A DNA stretch of 64,000 bases from positions 186,001 through 250,000 of the forward strand of contig NZ_MAHX01000021.1 in NCBI RefSeq assembly GCF_002023715.1. Direction: 5' to 3'. The notes below the pieces were generated by a model that was given only the letters and a program-made list of their open reading frames with translations, made no database searches and was not told where the DNA came from. The number at the start of each line of letters is the position of its first letter. Position 1 is the first letter of the stretch. The translations under genes and the position numbers were made by a program. Shown here piece after piece: positions 33,448-42,559 of the stretch. Source of the DNA: Elizabethkingia occulta. GTDB lineage: Bacteria; Bacteroidota; Bacteroidia; Flavobacteriales; Weeksellaceae.

Positions 33448-34014
33448 TTACCGAATAAGATTTTGTATAACAATAGAGTTATTTTTATCAGTATTTTTCG
33501 ACATGAGTAAATTTAGTATTTCTTTATAGAGTTCTTGCTGTTTTGAGGTAGGATCATTCAAGGGTTTTATTTGCTTTACCATATCATTAGAATAGGCAAT
33601 GATAATATTAAGAGATATTCCATCAATTGCTGGCAGATCCTTGTTTTCAAAATCTTCTTTCTGGAAATCATTCAGAATCTTTTTTATCCTTTGCATATCT
33701 TTTTCTTCGATTGAAGTTTTGAATGGAGTTGGTTTTGGGTACATTGCTAAATATTGCTGGTATTTAATTTCTTTCTCCTGATTATGCTCTCTATTTTTAT
33801 ATGGAGGTGGTTCTGGTAGAAAAGCATTTGGCGAATAGAATAAGATATACTTGTCTTTCAAATTAACAGTTGTTTCTACATGCTGATGAAATGTAGGATA
33901 ATACCCAACTGTAATTAATATTGGAGCAGAAGCTTCTTTTGTCTTCTCACTGAATTTATTATCACAGGATAATAAAAATAGAAAAGTAGAAAAAATAAAT
34001 AAATTTTTTTTCAT
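33448..34014 (-). CDS. Lipoprotein of unknown function
   Basis: 188 residues from the ATG of MKKNLFIFS; the frame opens earlier at a TTG that I reject. The lipobox is LLSCDNK (Cys17). The mature part has an Ala-Pro-rich start, then LKDKYILFYSPNAFLPEPPPY, a charged helical region around KDMQRIKKILNDFQKEDFENKD and DGISLNIIIAYSNDM. Family unknown. It is probably in an operon with the 136-residue protein downstream. The pair may be a strain-variable accessory unit. Confidence 0.65.
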   Translation of the reverse strand: MKKNLFIFSTFLFLLSCDNKFSEKTKEASAPILITVGYYPTFHQHVETTVNLKDKYILFYSPNAFLPEPPPYKNREHNQEKEIKYQQYLAMYPKPTPFKTSIEEKDMQRIKKILNDFQKEDFENKDLPAIDGISLNIIIAYSNDMVKQIKPLNDPTSKQQELYKEILNLLMSKNTDKNNSIVIQNLIR

Positions 34015-34103
34015 AGTAGTAGAGTCGCCACTAAATATAGACAATATTTTAGGTTTGATTAATAATAAAAACAGCCAAAAGAAAAACTTTTAGCTGTATT
34101 ATA

Positions 34104-35234
34104 TTAACGTTTGGTATTCATATACTTTTGGGTAAGCCATCTTCTTACCGGAATGTCATAATATTTCAGGAGTAACCAGGCAACTACAATACTCATAGTC
34201 AGGATCCCAACACCTACAGGCCAAGCCTGATCCAGAGTTACCTTGTTATTTACAACCCAGGCATAATAAACATAAAGAACAGGGAAGTGGGTGATGTATA
34301 ATGGATAAGAAATATCTCCCAAAAAGTTGCAGATCTTTGTCGCTACTTTTCCTTTGATACTTCCACTGGCACCTAAAAACAAGATAAGAGGAAATATGAA
34401 TATAATAATAACAGCTTCATAAGCTCCATTCATCCATAGTTGCTCTTTTCCACCTATTCTTGGCATTGCCAGAACAGCTATCAGTAATATACTGCATAGT
34501 AGAAAACCATTTTTCAGAGACATCGGCTTGAATATACGGTATAATAATAATCCTGCCAGAAACGGATACAGAAGTCTCGTGAAGCCTATTGTGAGTTGTT
34601 CACCGGTAAGTGACCAGCCGCCAATAATATCTCCTTGCGGACTTGTAATGGTATAATAAGCCAGAAATGCTCCGGATAACAAAACCAGTATACTGAGAAC
34701 AGTTGTAGATGCTTTTCTTAAAAAAAGTGCATACAGAATATTGCCTACATATTCATAAAATAATGACCACGCAGGTCCGTTTAGCGGGTGCATCTCGCCC
34801 CAACCATGAATATCCAGAGACAACGGAACAGGTATAAGTGTGTAGCCAATAAGCATTACTAATATTAACTTCCATACGGGAGTTTCTCCAACAATAGGGA
34901 AGAGCACAGCTGATTCGCTGAAATAGAAAAATATCCCGCCAAGAGTCATCCCTGCAATAATTAAAGGATGCAGTCGGATCAGTCTTCTTTTGAAAAACTG
35001 ACCAACAGTCATTTTGTTCCAGCGGTCATCATAAGCATGGGCAATTACAAAACCAGATAAGAGAAAGAAAAAGTCTACAGCAAGGTAACCGTGGTTGATC
35101 ATTAGTTTTGTATGGTCACCACCGGCAAATATTTCCAGAATATGGAGCATAACGACCATAATAGCGGCAACTCCGCGAAGGCCATCCAGAATTTCATAGT
35201 GTTTTTTGGAATCAGAAAAAGTAGTGTTACTCAT
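34104..35234 (-). CDS. Acyltransferase 3 family membrane protein (OafA/YrhL type)
   Basis: 376 residues with about ten transmembrane helices. The N-terminus has LDGLRGVAAIMVVMLHI, with the family's conserved Arg and the motif His. NHGYLAVDFFFLLSGFVIAHAY and NGPAWSLFYEYVGN are also standard family blocks. These integral membrane enzymes transfer acetyl or other acyl groups to extracytoplasmic sugars such as O-antigen or capsule. The acceptor here cannot be told. It is a single gene. Confidence 0.9.
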   Translation of the reverse strand: MSNTTFSDSKKHYEILDGLRGVAAIMVVMLHILEIFAGGDHTKLMINHGYLAVDFFFLLSGFVIAHAYDDRWNKMTVGQFFKRRLIRLHPLIIAGMTLGGIFFYFSESAVLFPIVGETPVWKLILVMLIGYTLIPVPLSLDIHGWGEMHPLNGPAWSLFYEYVGNILYALFLRKASTTVLSILVLLSGAFLAYYTITSPQGDIIGGWSLTGEQLTIGFTRLLYPFLAGLLLYRIFKPMSLKNGFLLCSILLIAVLAMPRIGGKEQLWMNGAYEAVIIIFIFPLILFLGASGSIKGKVATKICNFLGDISYPLYITHFPVLYVYYAWVVNNKVTLDQAWPVGVGILTMSIVVAWLLLKYYDIPVRRWLTQKYMNTKR

Positions 35235-35415
35235 CAGTATTTCAGTTTGTTAAATGGATTATTAGTATGGTATCAAATATCTAAAATTATTTTATGATAA
35301 ACAATAGGCTTTTTATATAATAAGTTGATAATTTATTGTTTGTATATGTTATTATTTTTAATTATTTAGGTGATGAATTTGTTATTTTAATAAAATGATA
35401 TTATAATCTGACATA

Positions 35416-35439
35416 AAAAGCCCTCCAAAGAGGGCTTTT
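35416..35439 (-). terminator. Intrinsic terminator of the barrel/PCMD operon
   Basis: Perfect 10-bp stem AAAAGCCCTC (35416-35425) with GAGGGCTTTT (35430-35439) and a 4-nt loop. A T run follows on the minus strand, 20 nt past the stop of the barrel protein. Confidence 0.9.
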
Positions 35440-35459
35440 AGAATTGTATATTTTATTCG

Positions 35460-36245
35460 TTAGAATTTGTAACCGAAGCCCATATTCAGATATACATTGT
35501 GCATACTAAATGAGATCGCGTCAAAGTCTTTATTCAGAAGTCCATTGATTCCGTAAGAGAATTCAGGGAATAAAACAAAATGTTTGTTCATAGACCATTC
35601 TGCTCCCAGTTGCAATCCCCATTGGAATTTACGTACTTCATTCGAGAAGTCATAGGTTGCAGTACTCCCTTCAGAGAATGTAATTTTTGGCCCTGTAGGT
35701 GTATTCTGACGCAGGTAGCCATCGGAAACATAACCATCAAAGTTTTTGTCAATAAGACCGGAGAAATAAAGTCCACCATAAAGGTTCCATTTATCAGACA
35801 GGCGATAGACCGCAGAAACAGGTACTGTGATATAGGAATTTTTTACAGTGGTTTGTACTTTACCGGTATAGTATCCGCGTACTTTTGAATTGTCCTGTTT
35901 TATTTCTGTAAGATAATTCTTTACTTCTGCTTTGGTTTTCATTCCTTTCCCTTCTACACGAACACCTAAACGGATACCCCATTTCTTGTCTTCAGAAATC
36001 CATTTTGTAGCATTAGCTTCAAGGCCTAAAGCCAGGGTTGGGTTATAACTTTCTATTTTGCGGATTTCGCGTGGCATACCTAGTGGTGTACTACCACCAA
36101 TGCTATAGTTTGCGCGGATCTGATAATCAATATCAGTATTGAAAAAATTGGGCTTTGCCGTAGAGATATTGGCTTCTGCTTGTTGTGCAGAAATAATACT
36201 GCTGGTTCCCAGTGATAATAATATGGTTAATAATGCTCTTTTCAT
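35460..36245 (-). CDS. Outer-membrane beta-barrel protein
   Basis: 261 residues with a signal peptide (MKRALLTILLSLGTSSIISAQQ) and then alternating strands: FNTDIDYQIRANYSIGG, KWGIRLGVRVEGKG, SYITVPVSAVYRLSDKW, KFQWGLQLGAEWSMNKHF, and a final strand VYLNMGFGYKF ending in the aromatic residue expected of barrel proteins. It belongs to the PorT/OMP_b-brl class. Its start is 41 nt after the stop of the PCMD lipoprotein and they share a terminator, so they are likely one operon and may form a surface complex. Confidence 0.85.
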   Translation of the reverse strand: MKRALLTILLSLGTSSIISAQQAEANISTAKPNFFNTDIDYQIRANYSIGGSTPLGMPREIRKIESYNPTLALGLEANATKWISEDKKWGIRLGVRVEGKGMKTKAEVKNYLTEIKQDNSKVRGYYTGKVQTTVKNSYITVPVSAVYRLSDKWNLYGGLYFSGLIDKNFDGYVSDGYLRQNTPTGPKITFSEGSTATYDFSNEVRKFQWGLQLGAEWSMNKHFVLFPEFSYGINGLLNKDFDAISFSMHNVYLNMGFGYKF

Positions 36246-36286
36246 GTGATAATTCTGATTCTGTTAAGATTAGAAAACTTTAGTTA

Positions 36287-37417
36287 TTACTCCGTTACGA
36301 CATTTACTTCGTCGATCCACAAAGCACTTCCTACGGCTCCGTTAAACAAATCACCTTCTAAGCTTGATGAAAATACAATCGTGTACATGTATTCCTTGTT
36401 TTTATCAAAAGCTTTTCCGTTTACATTCTCAAAAGGAATTTCGAACGCTGTCCACTTATCTGTTTCAATTCTTTTATCTGCTTTTATTCTCGCCACACTT
36501 ACCATTCGTACATCTTTGAAAGAATGATCACCACTCAGGTAATTATTTTTATCCGATTTCTCAAATAAAATAGCATAGGCATCCCAAGTGTCTTTTGTAA
36601 GTTTGGTTCCGGTTTTACTGTTCACTACAAAATTGTCTCCGGCCTTGTATTTAAAATAACCTTTAATAGCCTTTGGCGCGGTTTTGAAGTTGTAAGGTAT
36701 TCCGAAAAGAGTTGACTTAATTGCTGGAACGGTCAGTTTAAATGTTCCAAGGAATAGGTTTCCTGCAGCCAGTGGCGAACCAAACATGCCACCTAGAGGT
36801 CCGGTGCTTTTTGTCTGCATTTTTACTCCTTTTCCAATATAACCATCTGGTATCTGAGCTGTAGGGTAGAAGGCCGGAGTAAGTGTCTCACCATCTTCCA
36901 GTAGTGTTTCAGCCAGAATGTTATAACCCTCATTTGCTGTTGCCCAATCATACTTTTTCTGTCCATTAGCCTGGTAGTCGAAAAATCTATGGAAATGACC
37001 CTCAGGTCCGTCCGTATCAATAACTTCTGCATTTTCAAAAGGGTAATAGCGTCTTTCTGAGTCATCGATAACAAATGATACTGTATATTCCTTTTTCCAT
37101 GCACCATCTTCTGACGTCACTGTATATTTCTGAGGTGTGTTGAAATCCAGTTTTGTTCCGCTTGCAGGTTTTATACTGGCACCCGGTGTTAAGGTGAATT
37201 CCGGAGAAAAATGGAAATCGGTGGTGTATTCCCTTAATCTGAATGTAATTGTATTATCAGTGATAATAGGTTGGATTTGTAAGATCTCTGTAGAGTTTGC
37301 TATTGTTGCGGTTTCTATATCGGCTTCCATATTCTGAGCCTGCTCCCGGATACAGGAGGCTAATAACACACCTGTAGCCAATAGTAATAAATAGATAAAG
37401 TTTTTGACTCTCATCAT
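36287..37417 (-). CDS. PCMD-domain lipoprotein
   Basis: 376 residues with lipobox Cys22 (LLASCIREQ). An N-terminal Ig-like or DUF-type beta segment (about 40-120, including KYTVTSEDGAWKKEYTVSF) precedes a PCMD (putative carbohydrate metabolism) domain, with TDGPEGHFHRFF-like, IGKGVKMQTKSTGPLGGMFGSPLAAGNLFLG and VNVVTE at the end. The family is seen in polysaccharide-utilisation and surface glycan loci of Bacteroidetes, probably as glycan-binding. It is exported and lipidated. The outer-membrane barrel gene follows in the same operon. Confidence 0.82.
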   Translation of the reverse strand: MMRVKNFIYLLLLATGVLLASCIREQAQNMEADIETATIANSTEILQIQPIITDNTITFRLREYTTDFHFSPEFTLTPGASIKPASGTKLDFNTPQKYTVTSEDGAWKKEYTVSFVIDDSERRYYPFENAEVIDTDGPEGHFHRFFDYQANGQKKYDWATANEGYNILAETLLEDGETLTPAFYPTAQIPDGYIGKGVKMQTKSTGPLGGMFGSPLAAGNLFLGTFKLTVPAIKSTLFGIPYNFKTAPKAIKGYFKYKAGDNFVVNSKTGTKLTKDTWDAYAILFEKSDKNNYLSGDHSFKDVRMVSVARIKADKRIETDKWTAFEIPFENVNGKAFDKNKEYMYTIVFSSSLEGDLFNGAVGSALWIDEVNVVTE

Positions 37418-37571
37418 TATAATATAAGATTAATTAACAGATTAATATATGATATGGATCGGAAGTATTGGGTTAAAAATACTTTCCGGATGACTGAAAA
37501 GAATGTCACAGCCGTAATTGTAAGCAAAGATACTGTAAAAAAATGAAGTGCCTTTCCGTTTTGCCAAAAAT

Positions 37572-37604
37572 AATAAAGCTGCTCCGGTGTGGAGCAGCTT
37601 TATT
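37572..37604 (-). terminator. Intrinsic terminator of the RRM/cold-shock operon
   Basis: Perfect 14-bp stem AATAAAGCTGCTCC (37572-37585) with GGAGCAGCTTTATT (37591-37604) and a 5-nt loop. T-rich on the minus strand; the hairpin could also act in the other direction. Confidence 0.88.
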
Positions 37605-37649
37605 GAAAATAGATTTTTAACCCGTTAAAGATTAAAAATTCATTTTTTA

Positions 37650-38084
37650 TTACTTAACAATCTGGATATCAATAGCTGCAAATCCTTTCATTGTTCTTTC
37701 TTTTTCGAAAGATACTTTGTTGCCTTTTTTTACCGGCTCTTTACAGTTATTGATGTGGAAGAAGATATTCTCTTTGCTTTTGTCTTCTGTGATGAAGCCA
37801 TAGCCTTTTTCACTAAGGAATGTAATAATCCCGGTTTTTACAGCTTCTTCTGCTTCTATAGGAGCAGCACCCAGCTGTATGTCATCCAGATTAATCTCCA
37901 GTGGAGCGTTGTCTTCCGGCGGAGTCATAGTGATCTGACCATTGGCATCTACATATGCCATCATCTCGTCCAGACTCTTGCCTTTGTTATTAGTTGATTT
38001 ACGCTCTTCGCGTCTTTTTGCTTTTTCCTGTTGTTTTTGTGCTTTTTTCTTGTTGTTTTCCTTTTTAGAGAAAGAATCTGCCAT
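37650..38084 (-). CDS. Cold-shock domain protein with basic N-terminal extension
   Basis: 144 residues. The first 45 are highly basic and Gln-rich (KKENNKKKAQKQQEKAKRRE), followed by a short linker and an acidic spacer. Residues 83-144 are a cold-shock domain with the RNA-binding motifs KGYGFI (93-98) and NIFFH (106-110). It is a cytosolic single-stranded RNA/DNA binding protein. Flavobacteriia often encode this long form. It follows the RRM protein gene by 38 nt, so the two RNA-binding proteins are probably co-expressed. Confidence 0.92.
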   Translation of the reverse strand: MADSFSKKENNKKKAQKQQEKAKRREERKSTNNKGKSLDEMMAYVDANGQITMTPPEDNAPLEINLDDIQLGAAPIEAEEAVKTGIITFLSEKGYGFITEDKSKENIFFHINNCKEPVKKGNKVSFEKERTMKGFAAIDIQIVK

Positions 38085-38122
38085 ATATTGTTTTAGTTTA
38101 TTTAGTTATGATCTGGGTTATG

Positions 38123-38383
38123 TTATAATCTATATCTGTTACTGTTTTGTGAGGCTTTGCTCACGAATATTGCATGTCCATCCAGAGATGTACCATTCAG
38201 CTTTCTAATTGCCGTTTCTGCTTCTTCAGGATTGGGCATCAGCACATATCCATAGCCTAGAGAATCACCGGAGTAAGACTCTTTAATGATGTCTACAGCA
38301 GTTATAAAGCCAAAAGAATTAAAATGTTTTTCCAATTGTTGCTCGGTTGTCTGAGGATTCAGTTTACCAACTAATATATTCAT
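38123..38383 (-). CDS. RRM-type RNA-binding protein
   Basis: 86 residues forming one RNA recognition motif. RNP2 is ILVGKL (residues 3-8) and RNP1 LGYGYVLM (42-49), where Tyr replaces the more usual Phe; the helix TTEQQLEKHFNSFG and the final strand HAIFVSKA complete the fold. Small bacterial RRM proteins of this sort are cold-induced in some lineages. It is paired with the cold-shock domain gene downstream, so a shared post-transcriptional role is likely. Confidence 0.92.
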   Translation of the reverse strand: MNILVGKLNPQTTEQQLEKHFNSFGFITAVDIIKESYSGDSLGYGYVLMPNPEEAETAIRKLNGTSLDGHAIFVSKASQNSNRYRL

Positions 38384-38610
38384 AATTATTGAATTATAGG
38401 TTAAAAAAAATACGGCAACTGAAAAAAAGCGAAAACTGAGAAAAAAATATAAATATTCTAAACTATTACAGAAATAGCATAGGCAAAAGCCCTGTTCATA
38501 TTGTCATATGATTATGCAAATATACGAAAAATATATTTAATAGCATTAAATTTATTTGCTTAAAAAGTTGATTGAAAAGATTATAGCATAAAACTCTTAA
38601 ATAAATATGA

Positions 38611-38979
38611 TCAATTTAGAGTTTGGACAACTGTAGACTGGGGTGTATTGATAATAGTAGTTCTATTAAAGGAGGATGGCTCCTGTCCTTGCTTAAGAGA
38701 GACAAGCTTTCCAGATTTAAAGGTTAAAATATTTGTGATTTCACCACTTCCTGCAACATAAAGGAATTCTTTATAAAATAAAGTTTCTTCAATTGCTCCG
38801 GTTTCTTTATCTTGTTCAAATGAAGATTTGTAAGGCTTTCCAAACTTTGCCAGAACCTGTTCTTTTGTCATTCCTATGCTTAGGGATTCCGAAGAAAACT
38901 TGCTCCTTGTTGAACATGAGCTCATAAATAACGCAAACAGAATTGAAGATATAAACCAAATAATTTTATTTTTCATCAT
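38611..38979 (-). CDS. Small SmpA/BamE-like lipoprotein
   Basis: 122 residues with lipobox Cys22 (FMSSCSTRSK). The mature part has the SmpA/OmlA signature LSIGMTKEQVLAKFGKPYKS, then LFYKEFLYVAGSGEITNILTFKSGKLVSL, the strand pattern of a BamE-like domain. It is likely an outer-membrane periplasm-facing lipoprotein, but membership in the Bam complex is not implied. Two adjacent ATGs are possible starts. It is a single gene. Confidence 0.75.
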   Translation of the reverse strand: MMKNKIIWFISSILFALFMSSCSTRSKFSSESLSIGMTKEQVLAKFGKPYKSSFEQDKETGAIEETLFYKEFLYVAGSGEITNILTFKSGKLVSLKQGQEPSSFNRTTIINTPQSTVVQTLN

Positions 38980-39107
38980 TGATGTATTTTATTAGTTTTA
39001 ATATACTAAAAATGAGTGTTATGTTTTGATAGTCTGTCTATTATTTTTTAAGGTAGAAAGCACTGATAGGAAGTTATGTGCAAATATGTATTTCAGAATA
39101 GGAATAA

Positions 39108-39138
39108 TAAAAAAACATCTTTCCAATAAAGAAAGATG
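39108..39138 (-). terminator. Intrinsic terminator of the acyl-CoA dehydrogenase gene
   Basis: Stem CATCTTTC (39116-39123) with GAAAGATG (39131-39138), followed by seven T residues on the minus strand. It lies 25 nt past the stop. Confidence 0.8.
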
Positions 39139-39163
39139 CTTTTATTATAGATGAAAGAATGTA

Positions 39164-40675
39164 TTATGAAAATAACATCCAATCACTTTTATTGCTTGTG
39201 TCTTCCAGAGCAGATATGTTTTCATGGTGCTCTATGGAAGCGATAAGATTTCTGATTTCCTGTCTTACCATTTGTATACAGTTATCTGTAAGTTCCTGGC
39301 TGAATCCGGAATCATTAAGCTCTAACAGGTCATTTATGATAATTACACGAGCAACGATTTTGCCAAGATCTATCATTTTACGCTGAGAAATAGGTGTACT
39401 AATGCTGATATTCAAGTCTTTACTGTATACTGTAGCAGCATTTTTAGTCGTTTCGTTAATGCTTAAATACTGACCCAGATTTTCTGTTTTCTTTTTCTTC
39501 ATATCCTTTAAGATTCCTTCAGCAATCTGAGTGTAAAGCATTTCGTTAGAACCTTCAAAAATCTGGAACGGACGGCTGTCCATAATACCACGTCCGCCAA
39601 TATGGCTCATGCGGTAACCTTTAGCTCCGGATAGCTGTACATAGAGCTGAGCAGCTTCCTGCATCATATCTGTTACTAAAGCTTTCATACTGTTTGCATG
39701 AATACCGCTTCCGGATACATCATGATCTATACCACTTACCTTAGTACTTTTTGCACACATTGCAGAGCAAAGTGTAAAGAAAGATTGCATTTTGGAAAGC
39801 TGAAACTGTACCTGATCGAAACACAAAAGATTTCCTGTACCTACCTGTCTTTCCTGACAGTGCTTGGATGCTTCTTCCATCATGCGTTTCAAAAAGCCCA
39901 TACCCATTCCCGGGAACTGAAGTCTGCTTCTGTGAAGAATATCCAGCATCATTTTCAGTCCCGTAGATTCAGGGATTAGTTTATTCTGCTGTGGTACTTT
40001 TATATCGATTTTATTCAACCCGTAAGGAATCATATACAATCCCGGATTGTCATAGTATTCGACTACCTCTATATTCTGATCTGGTTGATGTGTATTGGCT
40101 ATAAAAAAGTCAACATCTCTTGCAAGAGCGCCTTCTGCATTTATATTCCTGGAAGTGACTAACCAGTAATCGGCCATTCCTGTAAGGCCTTGCCAGTGTT
40201 TTGTTCCTTTTATATGGTATTTTTCACCTTCCAGCTTATTCTGGGTTTTCATGTTCAGAGCATCACTGCCATAATCAGGTTCTGTAATCATAAGCCCGCC
40301 CATAGCGCCATATTCTAAAAAATGCTTAAAGATATCAGCTTTTGCCAGTGCGTTTCCATACTTAGCCAATGGCTCCAGGAAAAGGGCAATGTTGATTCCA
40401 AATGTTAAGGAAAGGGGAAGTGATTCGTAAGATGCTGCTGAAAGTATTCCAAGACATTCCTTTACTTTAGTTCCTCTTCCGCCAAATTCCTCAGGGATAG
40501 CAACTGATAAAGGCTTTAAGTTCATAATGGTTTTCCATACATGTGGAGGAAGACCTCTGGATAAACTTAGCTGGTTTATGCAGTCTTTTTTGAAAAGTTG
40601 AGAAATTGAATCTTTAAAGTGAGTTAAAAATTCGGAAAACGGAATTCCGGTAAGGGCTGTTGCCGATGGATTCAT
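39164..40675 (-). CDS. Acyl-CoA dehydrogenase family protein
   Basis: 503 residues. The N-terminal helical domain includes IPEEFGGRG. The middle beta-domain has LMITEPDYGSDALNMKTQ, a core acyl-CoA dehydrogenase motif, and YHIKGTKHWQGLTGMADYW. The C-terminal helical domain contains ALVTDMMQEAAQLYVQLSGAKGYR and SRPFQIFEGSNEMLYTQIA, the FAD- and nucleotide-binding end. It should be a cytosolic FAD flavoprotein that oxidises a CoA thioester, but the substrate is unclear and the final 80 residues are longer than usual. It is a single gene. Confidence 0.85.
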   Translation of the reverse strand: MNPSATALTGIPFSEFLTHFKDSISQLFKKDCINQLSLSRGLPPHVWKTIMNLKPLSVAIPEEFGGRGTKVKECLGILSAASYESLPLSLTFGINIALFLEPLAKYGNALAKADIFKHFLEYGAMGGLMITEPDYGSDALNMKTQNKLEGEKYHIKGTKHWQGLTGMADYWLVTSRNINAEGALARDVDFFIANTHQPDQNIEVVEYYDNPGLYMIPYGLNKIDIKVPQQNKLIPESTGLKMMLDILHRSRLQFPGMGMGFLKRMMEEASKHCQERQVGTGNLLCFDQVQFQLSKMQSFFTLCSAMCAKSTKVSGIDHDVSGSGIHANSMKALVTDMMQEAAQLYVQLSGAKGYRMSHIGGRGIMDSRPFQIFEGSNEMLYTQIAEGILKDMKKKKTENLGQYLSINETTKNAATVYSKDLNISISTPISQRKMIDLGKIVARVIIINDLLELNDSGFSQELTDNCIQMVRQEIRNLIASIEHHENISALEDTSNKSDWMLFS

Positions 40676-40959
40676 ACATTATTAAATTAGTGCTGTACGC
40701 CATCTACACAACGATAAAAAGAAAATAGAGCGGATGGCACCCAACTTAATAATCTAAATAGCAGCCCTATATAATCTAAATAAAATATTCTTCTTTGTAA
40801 AAAGAACCATTTGTCACAAAGTACGTTTAAAAAAAAAACTCTTGCAAGTATTTATAATATAAATAGTAAAGGTCGTTTCTAAATAAGTGTTTAATATTTG
40901 GAATTCCTTGTTTTCTATATGTTTATCCAGACTGTTTTATATTTATTTTTTTTAAATAT
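40676..40959. other. Intergenic region, nothing recognised
   Basis: AT-rich upstream region of the acyl-CoA dehydrogenase gene and downstream region of the sigma-factor operon. No hairpin with T run or ORF was noticed. Confidence 0.4.
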
Positions 40960-42204
40960 TTAGTCCAAAATACCCTTTAATCGTTCAATTTCCTCTTGAA
41001 TATGCTGTTTTTCGGCTCCGGATTTCACCAGTTTTATTGCTTCAGAATAATAATGTATTGCTTTGGATATTTCCGTATCAGCGTGTAAAAATCCCAATAG
41101 TTCATAATAATAACTACTTTCTGTTTTTTCATCTTTCTGAAGCTCTTCAAGTGCCTTATCTTTTCCATAAACTCTTGAGAAAGCATAAAGCCTGTTGAGA
41201 GCTGTAACAGGCGATTTTTCAATACAAACAAGTTGATTATACAGTTCTAATATTTGCGGCCATTTTTTTTCTTTTCCAACAGTGGTGTGCCAATAAGCAA
41301 TAGCTGCTTCCAGGTGATATTTGGAAACTTCATTTCCTGTACAAGCCTTTACAAGATAGTAATTTCCTTTGTCGATAAGAGATTGATCCCAAAGACTTGT
41401 GTCCTGATTGTCAAAGAGGATCATCTTTCCGTATGAGTCCGTTCTTGCTTCCAGCCTGGAGCTTTGGAAACACATCAGGGCTAATAGTGCATTGGCCTGC
41501 GGAGTATTGGTAATAGTAGCTTCTGTAAGTATCAGGCTAAGTCTTATCGCTTCCAGACATAAGTCTTTCCGGATATAGTATTGGTTGCTTTTAGAAAAAT
41601 AGCCTTCACTGAATAAAAGATATAAGGTTTTTAAAACTGTGTTAAGTCTGGATTTTATTTCAGTTTCACTTAAGAGAATGATCTGAAAATTCGTGTTTCT
41701 AAGGTTTTCCCGAGCTCTTGTCAATCTCTTTTTTATGGTTTCCGGTTTACTGAGCAGAGCGTTAGCAATTTCTGCAATACTGAAGCCGCATAATACTTGC
41801 AATGCCAGACATATTTGAGATTCAGTGGGTATTGCAGGATCGCATACGGCAAATATCATGGCCAGTTGGCTATCCGTAATATATTGTCCAATAGCTTCTG
41901 TTTCTTGCACTACTTCACTGTGTGTTGTTCTGAAAATTTCCTGAAGCTTTTCTTCGGCAATACTGATATGTTTGTTATAATCTTTAGCTTTATTTTTAGC
42001 CACAGTATAAAGCCACGCACTGGGATTTTCTGGTATTCCGTGAAGAGCCCAGTATTCCGAGGCTTTTAAAAATGTATCGCTGGTAAGGTCTTCAGCTATT
42101 TCAATATGTTGAATGCCAAAAAGACGGCATAATACAGCCGTCATTTTAGCATATTCCTGTCGGAATAGATGGGGAAGTATATCTTTAGCCGATTGTTGTT
42201 TCAC
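40960..42204 (-). CDS. ECF sigma factor, ECF42-like (DUF6596)
   Basis: 414 residues. The sigma-2 part has AEDLTSDTFLKASEYWALHG (-10 recognition), then sigma-4 with LALQVLCGFSIAEIANALL and KRLTRARENLR. The long C-terminal extension (about 190-414) is helical with TPR-like character (AIAYWHTTVGKEKKWPQILELYNQL, ETESSYYYELLGFLHADTE). ECF42 factors of this size use this extension for activity and are nearly always beside a DGPF/YCII gene, as here: the YCII start-to-stop gap is only 2 nt. Target promoters are unknown. Confidence 0.9.
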   Translation of the reverse strand: MKQQSAKDILPHLFRQEYAKMTAVLCRLFGIQHIEIAEDLTSDTFLKASEYWALHGIPENPSAWLYTVAKNKAKDYNKHISIAEEKLQEIFRTTHSEVVQETEAIGQYITDSQLAMIFAVCDPAIPTESQICLALQVLCGFSIAEIANALLSKPETIKKRLTRARENLRNTNFQIILLSETEIKSRLNTVLKTLYLLFSEGYFSKSNQYYIRKDLCLEAIRLSLILTEATITNTPQANALLALMCFQSSRLEARTDSYGKMILFDNQDTSLWDQSLIDKGNYYLVKACTGNEVSKYHLEAAIAYWHTTVGKEKKWPQILELYNQLVCIEKSPVTALNRLYAFSRVYGKDKALEELQKDEKTESSYYYELLGFLHADTEISKAIHYYSEAIKLVKSGAEKQHIQEEIERLKGILD

Positions 42205-42206
42205 AA

Positions 42207-42548
42207 TTAATTGCGCGCTAAAACTTCACGTACTTCTATGCTTCCGCCTATTTTGAAGATAGGATTTCCTTTAGCCATTTCAACAGCTTCTTCAATGTTC
42301 TCAGCTCTTACGACAATATATCCGCTTATAAACTCCTTGATTTCGGTATATGGGCCATCGCTTATAACATTATCAGACTTTACTGTTTTGGCACTTCCCG
42401 GCACAGGTAATAGGGTATTCCCTTTATCTGCCAGTTTATTTTGAGCAACAATACCTGCCAGCCAGTTCATGCGCTCCTGCATTTGCTCCCGAGAAGGGCG
42501 GAAGTCATTGATATCTGTAAGTCTGAAAATTAATGTAAATTCTTTCAC
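42207..42548 (-). CDS. YCII/DGPF-domain protein
   Basis: 113 residues starting with GTG at 42546-42548, with no better ATG. The C-terminal half has the DGPF-type segment ISDGPYTEIKEFISGYIVVRA and the end MAKGNPIFKIGGSIEVREV; the N-terminus begins KEFTLIFRLTDIND. YCII-like domains form small alpha/beta ferredoxin-fold dimers. In ECF42 loci they are regulators or targets of the neighbouring sigma factor, as expected here. Enzymatic activity is unproven. Confidence 0.9.
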   Translation of the reverse strand: MKEFTLIFRLTDINDFRPSREQMQERMNWLAGIVAQNKLADKGNTLLPVPGSAKTVKSDNVISDGPYTEIKEFISGYIVVRAENIEEAVEMAKGNPIFKIGGSIEVREVLARN

Positions 42549-42559
42549 GCCTGCTTTAT

